A model generated the notes under the pieces. That model searched no databases and was not told the origin of the DNA. It saw only the letters and a program-made list of their open reading frames with translations. The position numbers and the translations under genes are program-made. DNA of 21,191 nt, from assembly GCA_012514775.1 (NCBI GenBank), contig JAAYZQ010000032.1, forward strand, positions 1-21,191, read 5' to 3'. Shown here piece after piece: positions 1 to 7,758 of this stretch (position 1 is the first letter of the stretch; each line of letters begins with the position of its first letter). The DNA comes from Anaerolineaceae bacterium. Its GTDB lineage: Bacteria > Chloroflexota > Anaerolineae > JAAYZQ01.

Positions 1-1524
1 CAGCTCGGGCATCATTTCATTGGGATCCAGGCGCATGCGGTTGGGGTGCGACTCTAGCCAGGGCCGGTCCTGGGGAACGGTGTTGTCCACCGCGTCCTCG
101 GCGGTGAGGTCCAGGGAATAGGTATTCCAGCCCTCGTAGAGGATGATGTCGCGCCCCGTGGAGGGAGCCTCGATCACCCCGTTGTCGGTGGCGTTTTCCT
201 TCCACCACAGCACCCGGGCCACCCAGCCGCCAGGCATGTTCTGCTCACCCTCCAGCCAGTAGCGGAAGGAAAAGTACCGATAGCGGCTGGTGTCGACTTC
301 GGGGTCTGGGGTACCGGGTGGATTGCGGTCAAAGCCCCCCAAAAAGATCATCGGGTCGTTGTGGGGCAGAGACTCGGGACATCGGGGCGTGCGGGCATGA
401 AAGATGCCGTTTTCGAACCTGGTCTGGTCCATGCAGGTATTGAAGGGCGGAGGTGGGTTCAGGTTGATATCGGCTGGGTCGTTCATGTCCCACGGGTTGC
501 CGACTTTTACAGCGCTGTACTCGGGGCCGCTGGTCATGCTCGGTGCCACGACCTGGACGGACGGCACCTTGTTGAGGACCAGCGCGCCGGGGCTCCAGGC
601 AGAGGTTCTGCCGTCGGTCACATAGATGTAATAGGTGCCCGCCTCCAGCACGCCGGTCTGCCATACGTACTTGCCCAGCGAGCCGTCCACGGTGTCAATG
701 AGGATGTCGTTTTCGTCCAGCGCCTTGTCTCCCCGGCTGGCATAGAGTGTGACGGGTCCGGTCGCGTTCTGCCAGCGGATGGTGTAGGGCCGGCTGGTCC
801 GCGGATCCTCCGCCGTCAGCCGGATCCAGTCCATGCGGATCTCGGTACCGGCCGGCACCCCGCCCACGGGGGCGATCCGCATCTCGCGGATAATCCTCTC
901 CCAGTTGTTCCCTCCCCGTTGAATACCAATGGTCTCCAGGTCGAGGACATAGATCGCCCACCCAGCCTTCTCGGCCGGGTCGCAGGGTTGGGGCGGCACG
1001 TAAAAGCCGTTGGAGTAGCCGGTAACAGCCTCTGTCCTCGTGTCGTCTTCGGACCAGTACACGATGCCCTGGCGGCAACTCGGCCCGCTGGAGTACATGC
1101 GAAAGGAGAGGTAGCGATAGTGGTTGGTGTCGATGGGGTAGTTGTAGCCGATCTTGCCGATGCGGATGGCATCGTGATTGACCGCGCCGGCATACAGGGG
1201 CATGATATACTCCCGGCCGTCGCCTACCGTCATGTTCCCGACAAAATATCCGTTTTCGAAGCGCTCGTTCTGAAAGTAGCTGTCGTGGGTGCGGTAAAGA
1301 TATAGATCTGTGGGCTGTTCCATGTCCCAGGGGTCGCCCATGTGGAAGGTGGCAAAGTCATCGATCTCGGCGAGGTTGTCTCCGATGCCGTTCGGCTCGG
1401 TCAGTTCCAGGGGGATGGCGGCCAACGGATCGTCCGCTTGCCTGGCCAGGCTCGTCGTGGATAGTAGCAAGAGAATACCAAGACTGAGCAGCCATGAACC
1501 TCTTTGTTTGTGCATAGTTCGCAC
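1..1524 (-). CDS. Secreted protein with two tandem PWDM-motif domains (3' end cut by window edge)
   Basis: The reading frame is open from 1524 to the window edge (508 codons, no stop), so the C-terminus is missing. I chose the GTG at 1524 because AGGAG lies 4 nt upstream of it; an in-frame ATG at 1515 is the alternative but sits 13 nt from that site. Residues 11-27 form a hydrophobic signal peptide ending near SLA, so the protein is probably exported. Two related domains follow. Copy A (about 57-235) and copy B (about 336-475) share a G-D/N-PWDM start, a RFENG-x-F motif, a DT-x2-xYRY-x-SFR motif and a Y-x-LDL strand. Between them (about 246-318) is a beta-rich segment resembling an Ig/FN3-type fold. 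I do not recognise the family. A cell-surface or carbohydrate-binding beta-sandwich role is only a guess. It has its own promoter and lies downstream of the glycan operon, separated by about 250 bp. Confidence 0.85.
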   Translation of the reverse strand, partial: MRTMHKQRGSWLLSLGILLLLSTTSLARQADDPLAAIPLELTEPNGIGDNLAEIDDFATFHMGDPWDMEQPTDLYLYRTHDSYFQNERFENGYFVGNMTVGDGREYIMPLYAGAVNHDAIRIGKIGYNYPIDTNHYRYLSFRMYSSGPSCRQGIVYWSEDDTRTEAVTGYSNGFYVPPQPCDPAEKAGWAIYVLDLETIGIQRGGNNWERIIREMRIAPVGGVPAGTEIRMDWIRLTAEDPRTSRPYTIRWQNATGPVTLYASRGDKALDENDILIDTVDGSLGKYVWQTGVLEAGTYYIYVTDGRTSAWSPGALVLNKVPSVQVVAPSMTSGPEYSAVKVGNPWDMNDPADINLNPPPPFNTCMDQTRFENGIFHARTPRCPESLPHNDPMIFLGGFDRNPPGTPDPEVDTSRYRYFSFRYWLEGEQNMPGGWVARVLWWKENATDNGVIEAPSTGRDIILYEGWNTYSLDLTAEDAVDNTVPQDRPWLESHPNRMRLDPNEMMPEL

Positions 1525-1531
1525 TCGGCTC

Positions 1532-1549
1532 CTAAAGTGATTTCTCCAT
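1532..1549 (-). other. Five-codon upstream ORF with strong Shine-Dalgarno
   Basis: In the leader of the secreted-protein gene, AGGAGGAGA is followed directly by ATG and then five codons (MEKSL) and TAG. The TAG overlaps the AGGAG that serves the GTG start at 1524, so terminating ribosomes would sit on the next initiation site. This arrangement would permit translational coupling. Expression of the peptide is inferred only. Confidence 0.35.
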
Positions 1550-1586
1550 TCTCCTCCTGTGATGCGACGAAGCTGCATGTCCGGCG

Positions 1587-1615
1587 ATTCTACCACAGCC
1601 CGATGTCGCTGGCAA
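1587..1615 (-). promoter_or_regulatory. Sigma-70-type promoter of the secreted-protein gene
   Basis: On the minus strand TTGCCA (1615-1610) is separated by 17 nt from TAGAAT (1592-1587). Each hexamer matches consensus at five of six positions. Transcription would start near 1580, giving a leader of about 56 nt that includes the small upstream ORF. Confidence 0.7.
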
Positions 1616-1773
1616 TAAGGCAATGGTACTAGCCGTACGTTATGTAGATACCAGCGGGGCTGGCGCCGCTTGAAAGACGTGCAACCAGGCCGGGCTCCCC
1701 GCCACCTGATTGCGACGATGCCGCGAGGCCGCGGGCCCGCCGGTTCACGGACAAACTGGGGAATGCCGGGGCT
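1616..1773. other. Intergenic spacer between glycan operon and secreted-protein gene
   Basis: No coding sequence is seen. There are short GC-rich inverted repeats, for example CCGCG/CGCGG at 1721-1734 and CCAGC/GCTGG within the segment near 1650-1665. None is followed by a U-tract, so I cannot call an intrinsic terminator for the glycan operon here. Confidence 0.4.
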
Positions 1774-3075
1774 TTAGCGACCCGCACGCGGGGAAAGCAG
1801 GCTCTCGTACAGCCCGGAGATCCTGTTCAGGTGCTCGTCAAAGCTGTTCCGATAGCCCCGTAGATTCTGGCGCAGGGCCATAAGCTGTCCAGGATCCGCC
1901 AGTACCCCGGACAACACCTGGGCCAGGCTCTCGACGTCGCCGGGCTCGAAGAGGAGGCCCTGGACTCCCTCCTGCACCTTCTCCGGGAGGGCCCCGAGGC
2001 GCGAGGCCACGACGGGTACGCCGGCACTGAAAGCCTCCTGAATGACCACCGGCGAATTCTCGTACCACAGGGAGGGCACGACCAGAAGGTCCAGGTCCTG
2101 GAGCACCTGGCGCAGGCGGCCGTGCTCAAAGGCCCCTCGCAGCCGGATATGGTCGTGGCCCACAGCTAGTTGTCGCAGGTCAGCGCTGTATTCGGGAAAG
2201 GGATCGGGCGAGCCGTACACGTCCAGGGTGGCCTGCTCCGGCGGGATGCGCCGGAAGGCGTCGATGAGGACGTGCACGCCCTTGTGGCGGGTCAACGAGC
2301 CGACGTAGCCCACCCGTACAGGATACGCCAGCTCGTCGGAGCGGACAATCTGGTCCAGCCCCTGCTCGGGCAGGCCATGCTCGACCATGATCATCCTGTC
2401 CGCCGGATAGCCTTGTCGGACGTATTCGTCCAGCAGGAACTGCGACGGAGCGACGAGGATCTGGACCTTGGACATGGCGCGGCGCAGGTGACGGCGCGTC
2501 CAGGCGAAAAAGGGTGCGCCCAGGGGCAGGATGGCCCGCGGGATACGGCCGCCATATAGGGCCTTCATGCAGGCGCCGCAGTGCAGCGTGGGATTCTGCC
2601 CGCAGATCTCGCCGCCGGGCCGCAAAAGCTGGGCGTTGGGGCAAAAGTACCAGAAGTCGTGGAGGGTGGCGACCACGGGGATACCCCGCCGGCACGCCAC
2701 CGCCAGAAGACCCCCCGAGAGGTAGAGCAGGTGATGGACGTGGATCAGATCAGGACGCAAGCGATCCAGGTGGCGCGCAAAGGCCTCCTCGATGGCCGGG
2801 TTGTAAAAGGTCGTCAAGAAGTGGAAGAAGGCGCCCCGACCCACGCCGTATCGGGGGTTGAGGAACACGCGATGGACGGGTAGTCCATCGACCTCCAGCT
2901 CTTCTTCCAGAAGCCGCTGCCTCAGGCCAAACTGGCGCGGCAGGTGGTTCTCCCGGTAAAAGACCGACACCTGGTGGCCCTGCGTCTGCAGGCCCAAGCC
3001 CAGGTGATAGGCATATGTCTCGGCGCCATATTGGCTGGTCGGATAGAACTGGTGAATAAGAAATTGGATCTTCAT
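1774..3075 (-). CDS. Glycosyltransferase family 4 (GT-B fold), last gene of glycan operon
   Basis: This 433-residue protein is a retaining GT-B glycosyltransferase of the GT4 type. It probably acts in the cytoplasm, adding a sugar from a nucleotide donor to a growing lipid-linked glycan. The N-terminal Rossmann half opens with KIQFLIHQFYP and a GAET loop near residues 17-20. A LHDFWYFCP motif at 138-146 and four cysteines (145, 158, 166, 169) resemble the Cys-rich insert found in many GT4 enzymes. The C-terminal donor-binding half begins with VGYVGSLTRHKG (about 255-266). It carries the E-x7-E pair E339/E347 followed by FSAGVPVVAS, both hallmarks of GT4. The ATG at 3075 lies 10 nt after the previous stop, with only a weak AAAGAA as ribosome site, so translation may depend on coupling. 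Donor and acceptor cannot be told from sequence. Confidence 0.93.
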   Translation of the reverse strand: MKIQFLIHQFYPTSQYGAETYAYHLGLGLQTQGHQVSVFYRENHLPRQFGLRQRLLEEELEVDGLPVHRVFLNPRYGVGRGAFFHFLTTFYNPAIEEAFARHLDRLRPDLIHVHHLLYLSGGLLAVACRRGIPVVATLHDFWYFCPNAQLLRPGGEICGQNPTLHCGACMKALYGGRIPRAILPLGAPFFAWTRRHLRRAMSKVQILVAPSQFLLDEYVRQGYPADRMIMVEHGLPEQGLDQIVRSDELAYPVRVGYVGSLTRHKGVHVLIDAFRRIPPEQATLDVYGSPDPFPEYSADLRQLAVGHDHIRLRGAFEHGRLRQVLQDLDLLVVPSLWYENSPVVIQEAFSAGVPVVASRLGALPEKVQEGVQGLLFEPGDVESLAQVLSGVLADPGQLMALRQNLRGYRNSFDEHLNRISGLYESLLSPRAGR

Positions 3076-3085
3076 TTTTATTCTT

Positions 3086-4072
3086 TCATACGCCGTCCAG
3101 GAACCAGGCGTCGGCGCGCTTGGACCACGCTGGCGGATGGGGCGAGCGCAGGCGCGGGTGCACGGCGCGCCTCGCGGCGGAACCGATGGAGATGGCCAGG
3201 GAAAACGTGGCGAGGTGCCGGACCAGGGCTGGCGACAGCGCTCCCTGGCGGCGGGCCAGGCCCAACACGTGCTTCACCAGGCCCAACACCTGCCGCGGGC
3301 TGTTCCAGGCGCGGATCGTCCGGTCATCGGCCTCCAGGGAATCCAGGAGGACCCGCTCGTCCACGTATTGTCTCCTCAGGTCGTAGAGGAAGGGGCGGAC
3401 GTGGGAGTGATAGACCTGCGAGTCGGGCTCGTAGACCACGGCCAGGCCGGCCTGGAGCACCCGGCGGGCCCAATCCATGTCCTCGGCAAAGGGAAGGGGA
3501 CGAAAGGGGTGCTGCTCCCAGACGTCGCGTCGCAGGAGAGAGCTGACGTTGTCAAAGGCACAGGCACGGCGCCGTTCGGCGAAGGGCAGGCTGCCCAGGG
3601 TGCCCGGGCCGGGCAGGGCCTGGCAGACGCGCCGGGCGCCTTGCACCTGGTGCCACTGGCCCACCAGGAACTGGGTCAGGGGATCATCTTCAGGCCAGGG
3701 AAGCTGGCGGCTATAGGCACCTGCCACCCGTTCATCCCCTTGCAGGGTGTCAACCAGGGGGGCCAACCAGGCATTATTCGCCGGCAGCGCATCCTGCACC
3801 AGGCAGCCGACCAGGCTGCCCCGGCTGTGCCCGATGCCCAGGTTGCGGGTTTCGCCGTGGTTGAACTCCCGGGCCGGGATGGAGAACACGCGGGCGCCGA
3901 ACTGGCGGCCTACGTCCAGGGTTCCGTCCGTCGAGCCCGAGTCCACGACGACGATCTCGACCTCGGATCCGGCCGGCTCCTGGGCGCGGATGGCGGCCAG
4001 GACGTCGCGAAATCTCTCCCCGGCGTTGCGCGTGGGGATGACGATGGACACCAGGGGCCCGATCTCGATCAT
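3086..4072 (-). CDS. Glycosyltransferase family 2, rhamnosyltransferase-like
   Basis: This 328-residue GT-A enzyme likely transfers a deoxysugar such as rhamnose to the glycan. The start is the ATG at 4072, which overlaps the upstream stop as ATGA; a longer frame reaching 4303 is only an antisense-free extension into the neighbour. The protein begins PLVSIVIPTRN, with the donor-binding D44-x-GSTD49. It has FNHG-x-TRN (70-76) and QDA (93-95), a pairing typical of rhamnosyltransferase-like GT2 proteins. The acidic catalytic motif is FAEDMDWA (E197, D198, D200). A YHSH segment follows, then a helical C-terminal region. The ATGA overlap implies coupled translation with the GT4-like gene upstream. 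The rhamnose assignment is by family resemblance only. Confidence 0.92.
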   Translation of the reverse strand: MIEIGPLVSIVIPTRNAGERFRDVLAAIRAQEPAGSEVEIVVVDSGSTDGTLDVGRQFGARVFSIPAREFNHGETRNLGIGHSRGSLVGCLVQDALPANNAWLAPLVDTLQGDERVAGAYSRQLPWPEDDPLTQFLVGQWHQVQGARRVCQALPGPGTLGSLPFAERRRACAFDNVSSLLRRDVWEQHPFRPLPFAEDMDWARRVLQAGLAVVYEPDSQVYHSHVRPFLYDLRRQYVDERVLLDSLEADDRTIRAWNSPRQVLGLVKHVLGLARRQGALSPALVRHLATFSLAISIGSAARRAVHPRLRSPHPPAWSKRADAWFLDGV

Positions 4073-5454
4073 GGCCGGGGACGCTCCCTCAACCAGCGCA
4101 GGTAGGAGCGGATCTCTCCGGCGAGCTGCCCCGGACCTTCCTGGCGGAGGATGCGCCAGGCCTTGGGCAAGAGTCCGCCCGGCGGTGTGGGCTCGGGCGC
4201 GGCGGCAAGTCCCGGCTCCGTGGCGGCCGTCCCCGCGCCGCGGTCGGCCGTGCGCCACGGGTCGAGCGCAAAGGCCAGGAGTGGGGCGGCGACCCTCTCC
4301 CACGTGAGCTGCGGCCGGAGGGCCTCGAAGGAGGGACGGTAGGCGCTGCGCGGGTCGGGTTGTGCCAGGATCGTCTCCAGGGCGCGGACCACGGCGTCGA
4401 CGTCGAGGGGCGGGACGAGGATGCCGAGCCCGTGCTGCTGCACCAGGTCGCTCATGGAGTCACCGGCGGTCAGGACCATGGGCAGCCCGGCCCAGATATA
4501 GTCCAGCACCCGCGTGCGGAAGGAGAAACGGGTCTCGAGCTGGTCGACGTGCATGCTCACGCCCACGTCGGCCTCGAGCAGGTAGTTCTGGCGCTCCTCG
4601 TAAGGCACCCACTCGTTGAAAAAGACGTGCTTGTCGAGAATGCCCAGTTCCTGGCTCCGCTGCCGGGCCTGGCGCACCCGGGCCATCTCGGGCACGATGG
4701 GGTGTGGGTGCCGGACGCCGAGGAAAAAGAGCCGGACGGGCTGCCCGACCGCTGCCAGGCGGGCCACGGCTTCGATGAGGGTGATGGGGTCCAGCCACTC
4801 CCAGACGCCGCCGCCCCACAGTATGACCCGGTCCTCGGGGCCGATCCCCGGATGGACGCCCTTGAGCACCCGATGGCTGTGCACGGGCGTCCTGGACGGC
4901 AGGCCAAAGGGCATCACGTCGATGAGCCTGCGCAGGGCGACGTCGCCGGTGTAGGTTCGAGGGTTCACCCGGTTGTTGGCCAGGAGCGCGCCCAGCCACA
5001 GATCGCGCTGCCTCTCACTGGCACACAGAAAAAAGTCGCCCGCCTGCAACAGTTGGTTCAGGAGGCCAAGGTCGGCCGAGTGGATGCCACAGCGCTCGTC
5101 GAGGGGCCGCGCGCTGTGGATCTCCAGGTTTTCGAGGATGGACGGAATGTACAGATCGATGGCCATGGGCCGGTCGAGCTGGGCCAGGAAGGGAAAATAA
5201 TACAGCGCCGGCCCCGACAAGAAGAGGGCGGCGTGCTCCTCCGCCAGGCGCTGGACGGCCTCTCGCTCGTGCGTGTCATAGGCGACGGTCCGCACCGTTT
5301 CGGTCGGCGGGGGCGGCGGACCGGCAGGCACGGCCAGCGTCACGGGCAGGCGCCGGGCGAGGACGTGGGCCAGCTCCCAATAGCGCACCCCGGGCCCCGC
5401 CATCTGCTCGCTCACCAGGTCGGGGCTCAGCATCAACAAGCCTTCGGCAGCCAT
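4069..5454 (-). CDS. GT4-like glycosyltransferase, paralogue of the 7759-9222 protein
   Basis: This 461-residue GT-B-type protein is probably a glycosyltransferase of the glycan operon. The N-terminal SEQMAGPGVRYWELA (about 15-29) and LAVPAG segment match its paralogue upstream. The second half starts with a shared signature, KGV-x-PGIGP-x-DR-x-ILWGGG-x-W-x-WLDP-x-T, then runs through a Rossmann domain to LETRFSFRTRVLDYIWAGLP. That last segment is where GT4 enzymes carry E-x7-E; here the second acidic position looks altered. The C-terminus is a proline/alanine-rich linker and a basic amphipathic tail, possibly membrane-associated. The ATG at 5454 follows a GGGGGTAGGTG stretch and lies 13 nt after the preceding stop. 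It overlaps the next gene by 4 nt. Substrate is unknown. Confidence 0.88.
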   Translation of the reverse strand: MAAEGLLMLSPDLVSEQMAGPGVRYWELAHVLARRLPVTLAVPAGPPPPPTETVRTVAYDTHEREAVQRLAEEHAALFLSGPALYYFPFLAQLDRPMAIDLYIPSILENLEIHSARPLDERCGIHSADLGLLNQLLQAGDFFLCASERQRDLWLGALLANNRVNPRTYTGDVALRRLIDVMPFGLPSRTPVHSHRVLKGVHPGIGPEDRVILWGGGVWEWLDPITLIEAVARLAAVGQPVRLFFLGVRHPHPIVPEMARVRQARQRSQELGILDKHVFFNEWVPYEERQNYLLEADVGVSMHVDQLETRFSFRTRVLDYIWAGLPMVLTAGDSMSDLVQQHGLGILVPPLDVDAVVRALETILAQPDPRSAYRPSFEALRPQLTWERVAAPLLAFALDPWRTADRGAGTAATEPGLAAAPEPTPPGGLLPKAWRILRQEGPGQLAGEIRSYLRWLRERPRP

Positions 5455-5467
5455 ACACCTACCCCCA

Positions 5468-6448
5468 TTACCCCTCGCCGGCCCTGGTCATCTCGGCCTG
5501 GAGCGCCGCACGACCCAGGGCGGCCATCTGCTCCTCGACGACCTCCAGGGGAGGGCGTCCGATCCGCGCCTCGATCTCGGCGTCTGGCACGCGTCGCAGC
5601 GCCTGCACTTGCTTTCGCTGGTCGAACGCCGACGGCAACAGCAGCGTGGCATCGTGGACCGCGACCAGCATCTCGCCGGCACCGCGGCTCACCCGGTAGC
5701 GGGGCTCGCGGGAGGCGGCGGGGTCGCGGCGTAGGGCCGTGACGTGCTGGATGGCGGCGCCGGGGGCCGCCGGGTCCGCGGCCCTCTGCCCCTCGCGGCA
5801 CGGGACGGCGGTCTGTTCGGCGGCCTCGCCGGCCGCCGCCATGAGCCGCAACAGGGTGGATGAGAATGCCCTGCCCAGGACCTCCTCCTCGCAGTTCCGG
5901 ACCAGGATCTGGAGCCAGCTCCAGTGGGCCTGGTAGACGGAGCAGGAGTCGCCTGCCGGGCGAAACGGCCCGGGGCCGGCCCCGACGGGCAGGCTGACGA
6001 CCCGCTGGCCCATGGCCCACAGGCGCCAGGCCAGGTCCAGGCCATCGCCCTGGCCCTGCAAAGTGCGAGCCAGGCCTCCGCTGTGCACCAGCGCCGAGCG
6101 CCGCGCCAGCATGGCGCCTGCGTCCAGGCACAGGGTGGGCCGCGGCCGCTGGCCGCCCTCCATGGCGCCACCCGAGATGGCGGCGAGGTCCGGCGCGCCC
6201 TCCATAAGCTCCAGGGCAGCGCCCAGCCAGTCCGAGTGGGGCACAGCCCCGGTGGGGTGAACCAGGATAAATGGGCTGCGGGCGCGCCGCGCCAGTTGCT
6301 GCAGGTGCCCGGCCTGGAGCGCCGGGTGGACCGGCGCGGTGCGCGGCCGGCCATTCTGCGCGCCCGTCGCGGGCCCTTCGGCGACGGCCATGGCCGTGAT
6401 CCGGGGAAAGCCGGGCAGGCTGGCGGGTGCTCGGAGCCAGGGTTTCAT
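5468..6448 (-). CDS. Degenerate GT2-like protein, probably catalytically inactive
   Basis: The 326-residue product aligns with the GT2 enzyme encoded just upstream but lacks key parts. The region LCLDAGAMLARRSALVHSGG (107-125) and GLDLAWRLWAMGQRV (136-150) clearly correspond to the acceptor-side core of that enzyme. The N-terminal nucleotide-binding strand (VSIVI-type) is missing or unrecognisable. The NPD metal-binding motif is replaced by HPTG (64-67). The catalytic FFEDMD is replaced by GQGDGLD. From about residue 160 the sequence is helical and unlike the neighbour. The ATG at 6448 has GAGG 5 nt upstream and begins 7 nt after the previous stop, so it is translated as part of the operon and has no frameshift. 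A non-catalytic partner or scaffold role is inferred; a divergent active enzyme is possible. Confidence 0.8.
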   Translation of the reverse strand: MKPWLRAPASLPGFPRITAMAVAEGPATGAQNGRPRTAPVHPALQAGHLQQLARRARSPFILVHPTGAVPHSDWLGAALELMEGAPDLAAISGGAMEGGQRPRPTLCLDAGAMLARRSALVHSGGLARTLQGQGDGLDLAWRLWAMGQRVVSLPVGAGPGPFRPAGDSCSVYQAHWSWLQILVRNCEEEVLGRAFSSTLLRLMAAAGEAAEQTAVPCREGQRAADPAAPGAAIQHVTALRRDPAASREPRYRVSRGAGEMLVAVHDATLLLPSAFDQRKQVQALRRVPDAEIEARIGRPPLEVVEEQMAALGRAALQAEMTRAGEG

Positions 6449-6455
6449 CCGCACC

Positions 6456-7739
6456 TCAGTGCTCCCTGAAGAGGTCGTAGATCGACCAGATCTCACACAG
6501 GACCATCATCGCCCGCAGGTGCTCGGGGTCCGGATAGTTGGGCGTCAGGGGCTTGCGAAACAGGGCCTGGACTTCCCGGTCACTGCGCCGGCGGGCGGCC
6601 TGGATGCGCTGCCTCTTGGCCATCAGCCCATCGGAGGATGCCAGCAGCCACCGGCTCGCGTCCAGGTACGCCATGGTGCGGTCGGGCAGGTAGGTGGCCG
6701 ACGGGTCGAGGGGCTCGCCGTCCGCCGGGAGCGGTGCCTGCCCACTCTGCCTCCGCCCTTTCGCGCGGCGCTCGAGCTCCGCCCGGCCCTTCCGGACGAC
6801 GGCCGCCGGACCTCCGTCCCGGAAGGCAGCCCACGCCCGCGGCCCGTAGTACAGCACCGCGTCGCGCACCCATGCATAGGGGCCCCAGGCCCTCGACATG
6901 GCGGCGGGAGGTCGGGGCCGGTAAGCGTCCGGGTCCAGGCCCGAGGTCAAGAAGGCCCGGTAGCCCGACAGAAGCAGGGCTGCAGGCAGCACCTTTGCCA
7001 GGGTGGCGTCTTCGTAGTTCTTGAGGACGCTCGCCAGCGTGTTGCGCTCGTACAGCGTCTGGCGCTCGCGCCTCGGAACCTGCCCCCAGGAGCCGTGGTG
7101 GTGGTGGTACACCACCATCCTGGCCGCGTACCGGACCCGGTAGCCGAGGACCCACAGGCGCCAGCCGAGGTCCATGTCCTCGAAAAAGGCAAAATAGTCC
7201 TCGTCGAACCCCCCCGCCTCCAGGAAGAGGTCGCGCCGTACAAACATGGCGCCGCCACAGGCAAAGAGGACGTCCCGATCCTCCAGCGCTGAGGGCGGCG
7301 GCGCCTCCCCGATGCCTTCTTGCATCCCATAGCCGTAAAAGTTCATGGCCGAGCCGCCAAAGTCGACCAGGCTGCCATCCCAGTTCATGATGCGGCTGGC
7401 AACCGCGTCCACGGTGGGGTCCTGGGCGACGAGGGCGAACTGCGCCAGCCAGTCGGGCGCGACCCGCATGTCGGGGTTGAGAAAGCCGATCCACTCTGTC
7501 CTGGCGTGGCGGGCACCGGCGTTGTTTCCGCCGCAGAACCCAAGGTTGGCAGGGTTGCGAAGGATCTCGACTTCGGGAAAGTGCTCTTTCATCCACGAGA
7601 CCGAGCCGTCCTGGGAGGCGTTGTCGACGAAAAGGAGCCGGGCCTTCGCGGCGCCGTCCATGGCCTGCAGCGAGGCAAAGCAGTCCTGCAAATAGGCCTT
7701 GCTGTTGTAGCCGAGGACGATGATGGTAGTCGAGTCCAC
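6456..7739 (-). CDS. Glycosyltransferase family 2 (WbbL-like)
   Basis: This is a 427-residue inverting GT-A glycosyltransferase. I place the start at GTG 7739, directly before STTIIVLGYNS and with AGGA about 9 nt upstream. An ATG at 7817 would add a low-complexity Pro/Gly stretch overlapping the previous gene by 59 nt. The protein shows FVDNASQDGS (37-46), NLGFCGGNN (65-73), the NPD metal motif (88-90), a CGGAMFVRR acceptor loop (161-169) and FFEDMDLGWR (185-194). These features match rhamnosyltransferase-like GT2 members such as WbbL. A histidine run (212-215) follows. The C-terminal 150 residues are helical, with basic patches. It sits between the GT4-like protein and its own degenerate relative. 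Sugar specificity is unknown. Confidence 0.93.
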   Translation of the reverse strand: MDSTTIIVLGYNSKAYLQDCFASLQAMDGAAKARLLFVDNASQDGSVSWMKEHFPEVEILRNPANLGFCGGNNAGARHARTEWIGFLNPDMRVAPDWLAQFALVAQDPTVDAVASRIMNWDGSLVDFGGSAMNFYGYGMQEGIGEAPPPSALEDRDVLFACGGAMFVRRDLFLEAGGFDEDYFAFFEDMDLGWRLWVLGYRVRYAARMVVYHHHHGSWGQVPRRERQTLYERNTLASVLKNYEDATLAKVLPAALLLSGYRAFLTSGLDPDAYRPRPPAAMSRAWGPYAWVRDAVLYYGPRAWAAFRDGGPAAVVRKGRAELERRAKGRRQSGQAPLPADGEPLDPSATYLPDRTMAYLDASRWLLASSDGLMAKRQRIQAARRRSDREVQALFRKPLTPNYPDPEHLRAMMVLCEIWSIYDLFREH

Positions 7740-7758
7740 AGGAGGTTCCTGGCGCACG

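Noticed and set aside
361..1305. 314-codon plus-strand ORF
   Set aside because: It is antisense to the secreted protein, whose frame has a signal peptide, promoter and duplicated domain.
1721..1734. Terminator of the glycan operon
   Set aside because: The CCGCG/CGCGG stem has no U-tract on the minus strand.
4360..5742. 460-codon plus-strand ORF
   Set aside because: It is antisense to the GT4-like gene and the degenerate GT2 gene, with no ribosome site or domain.
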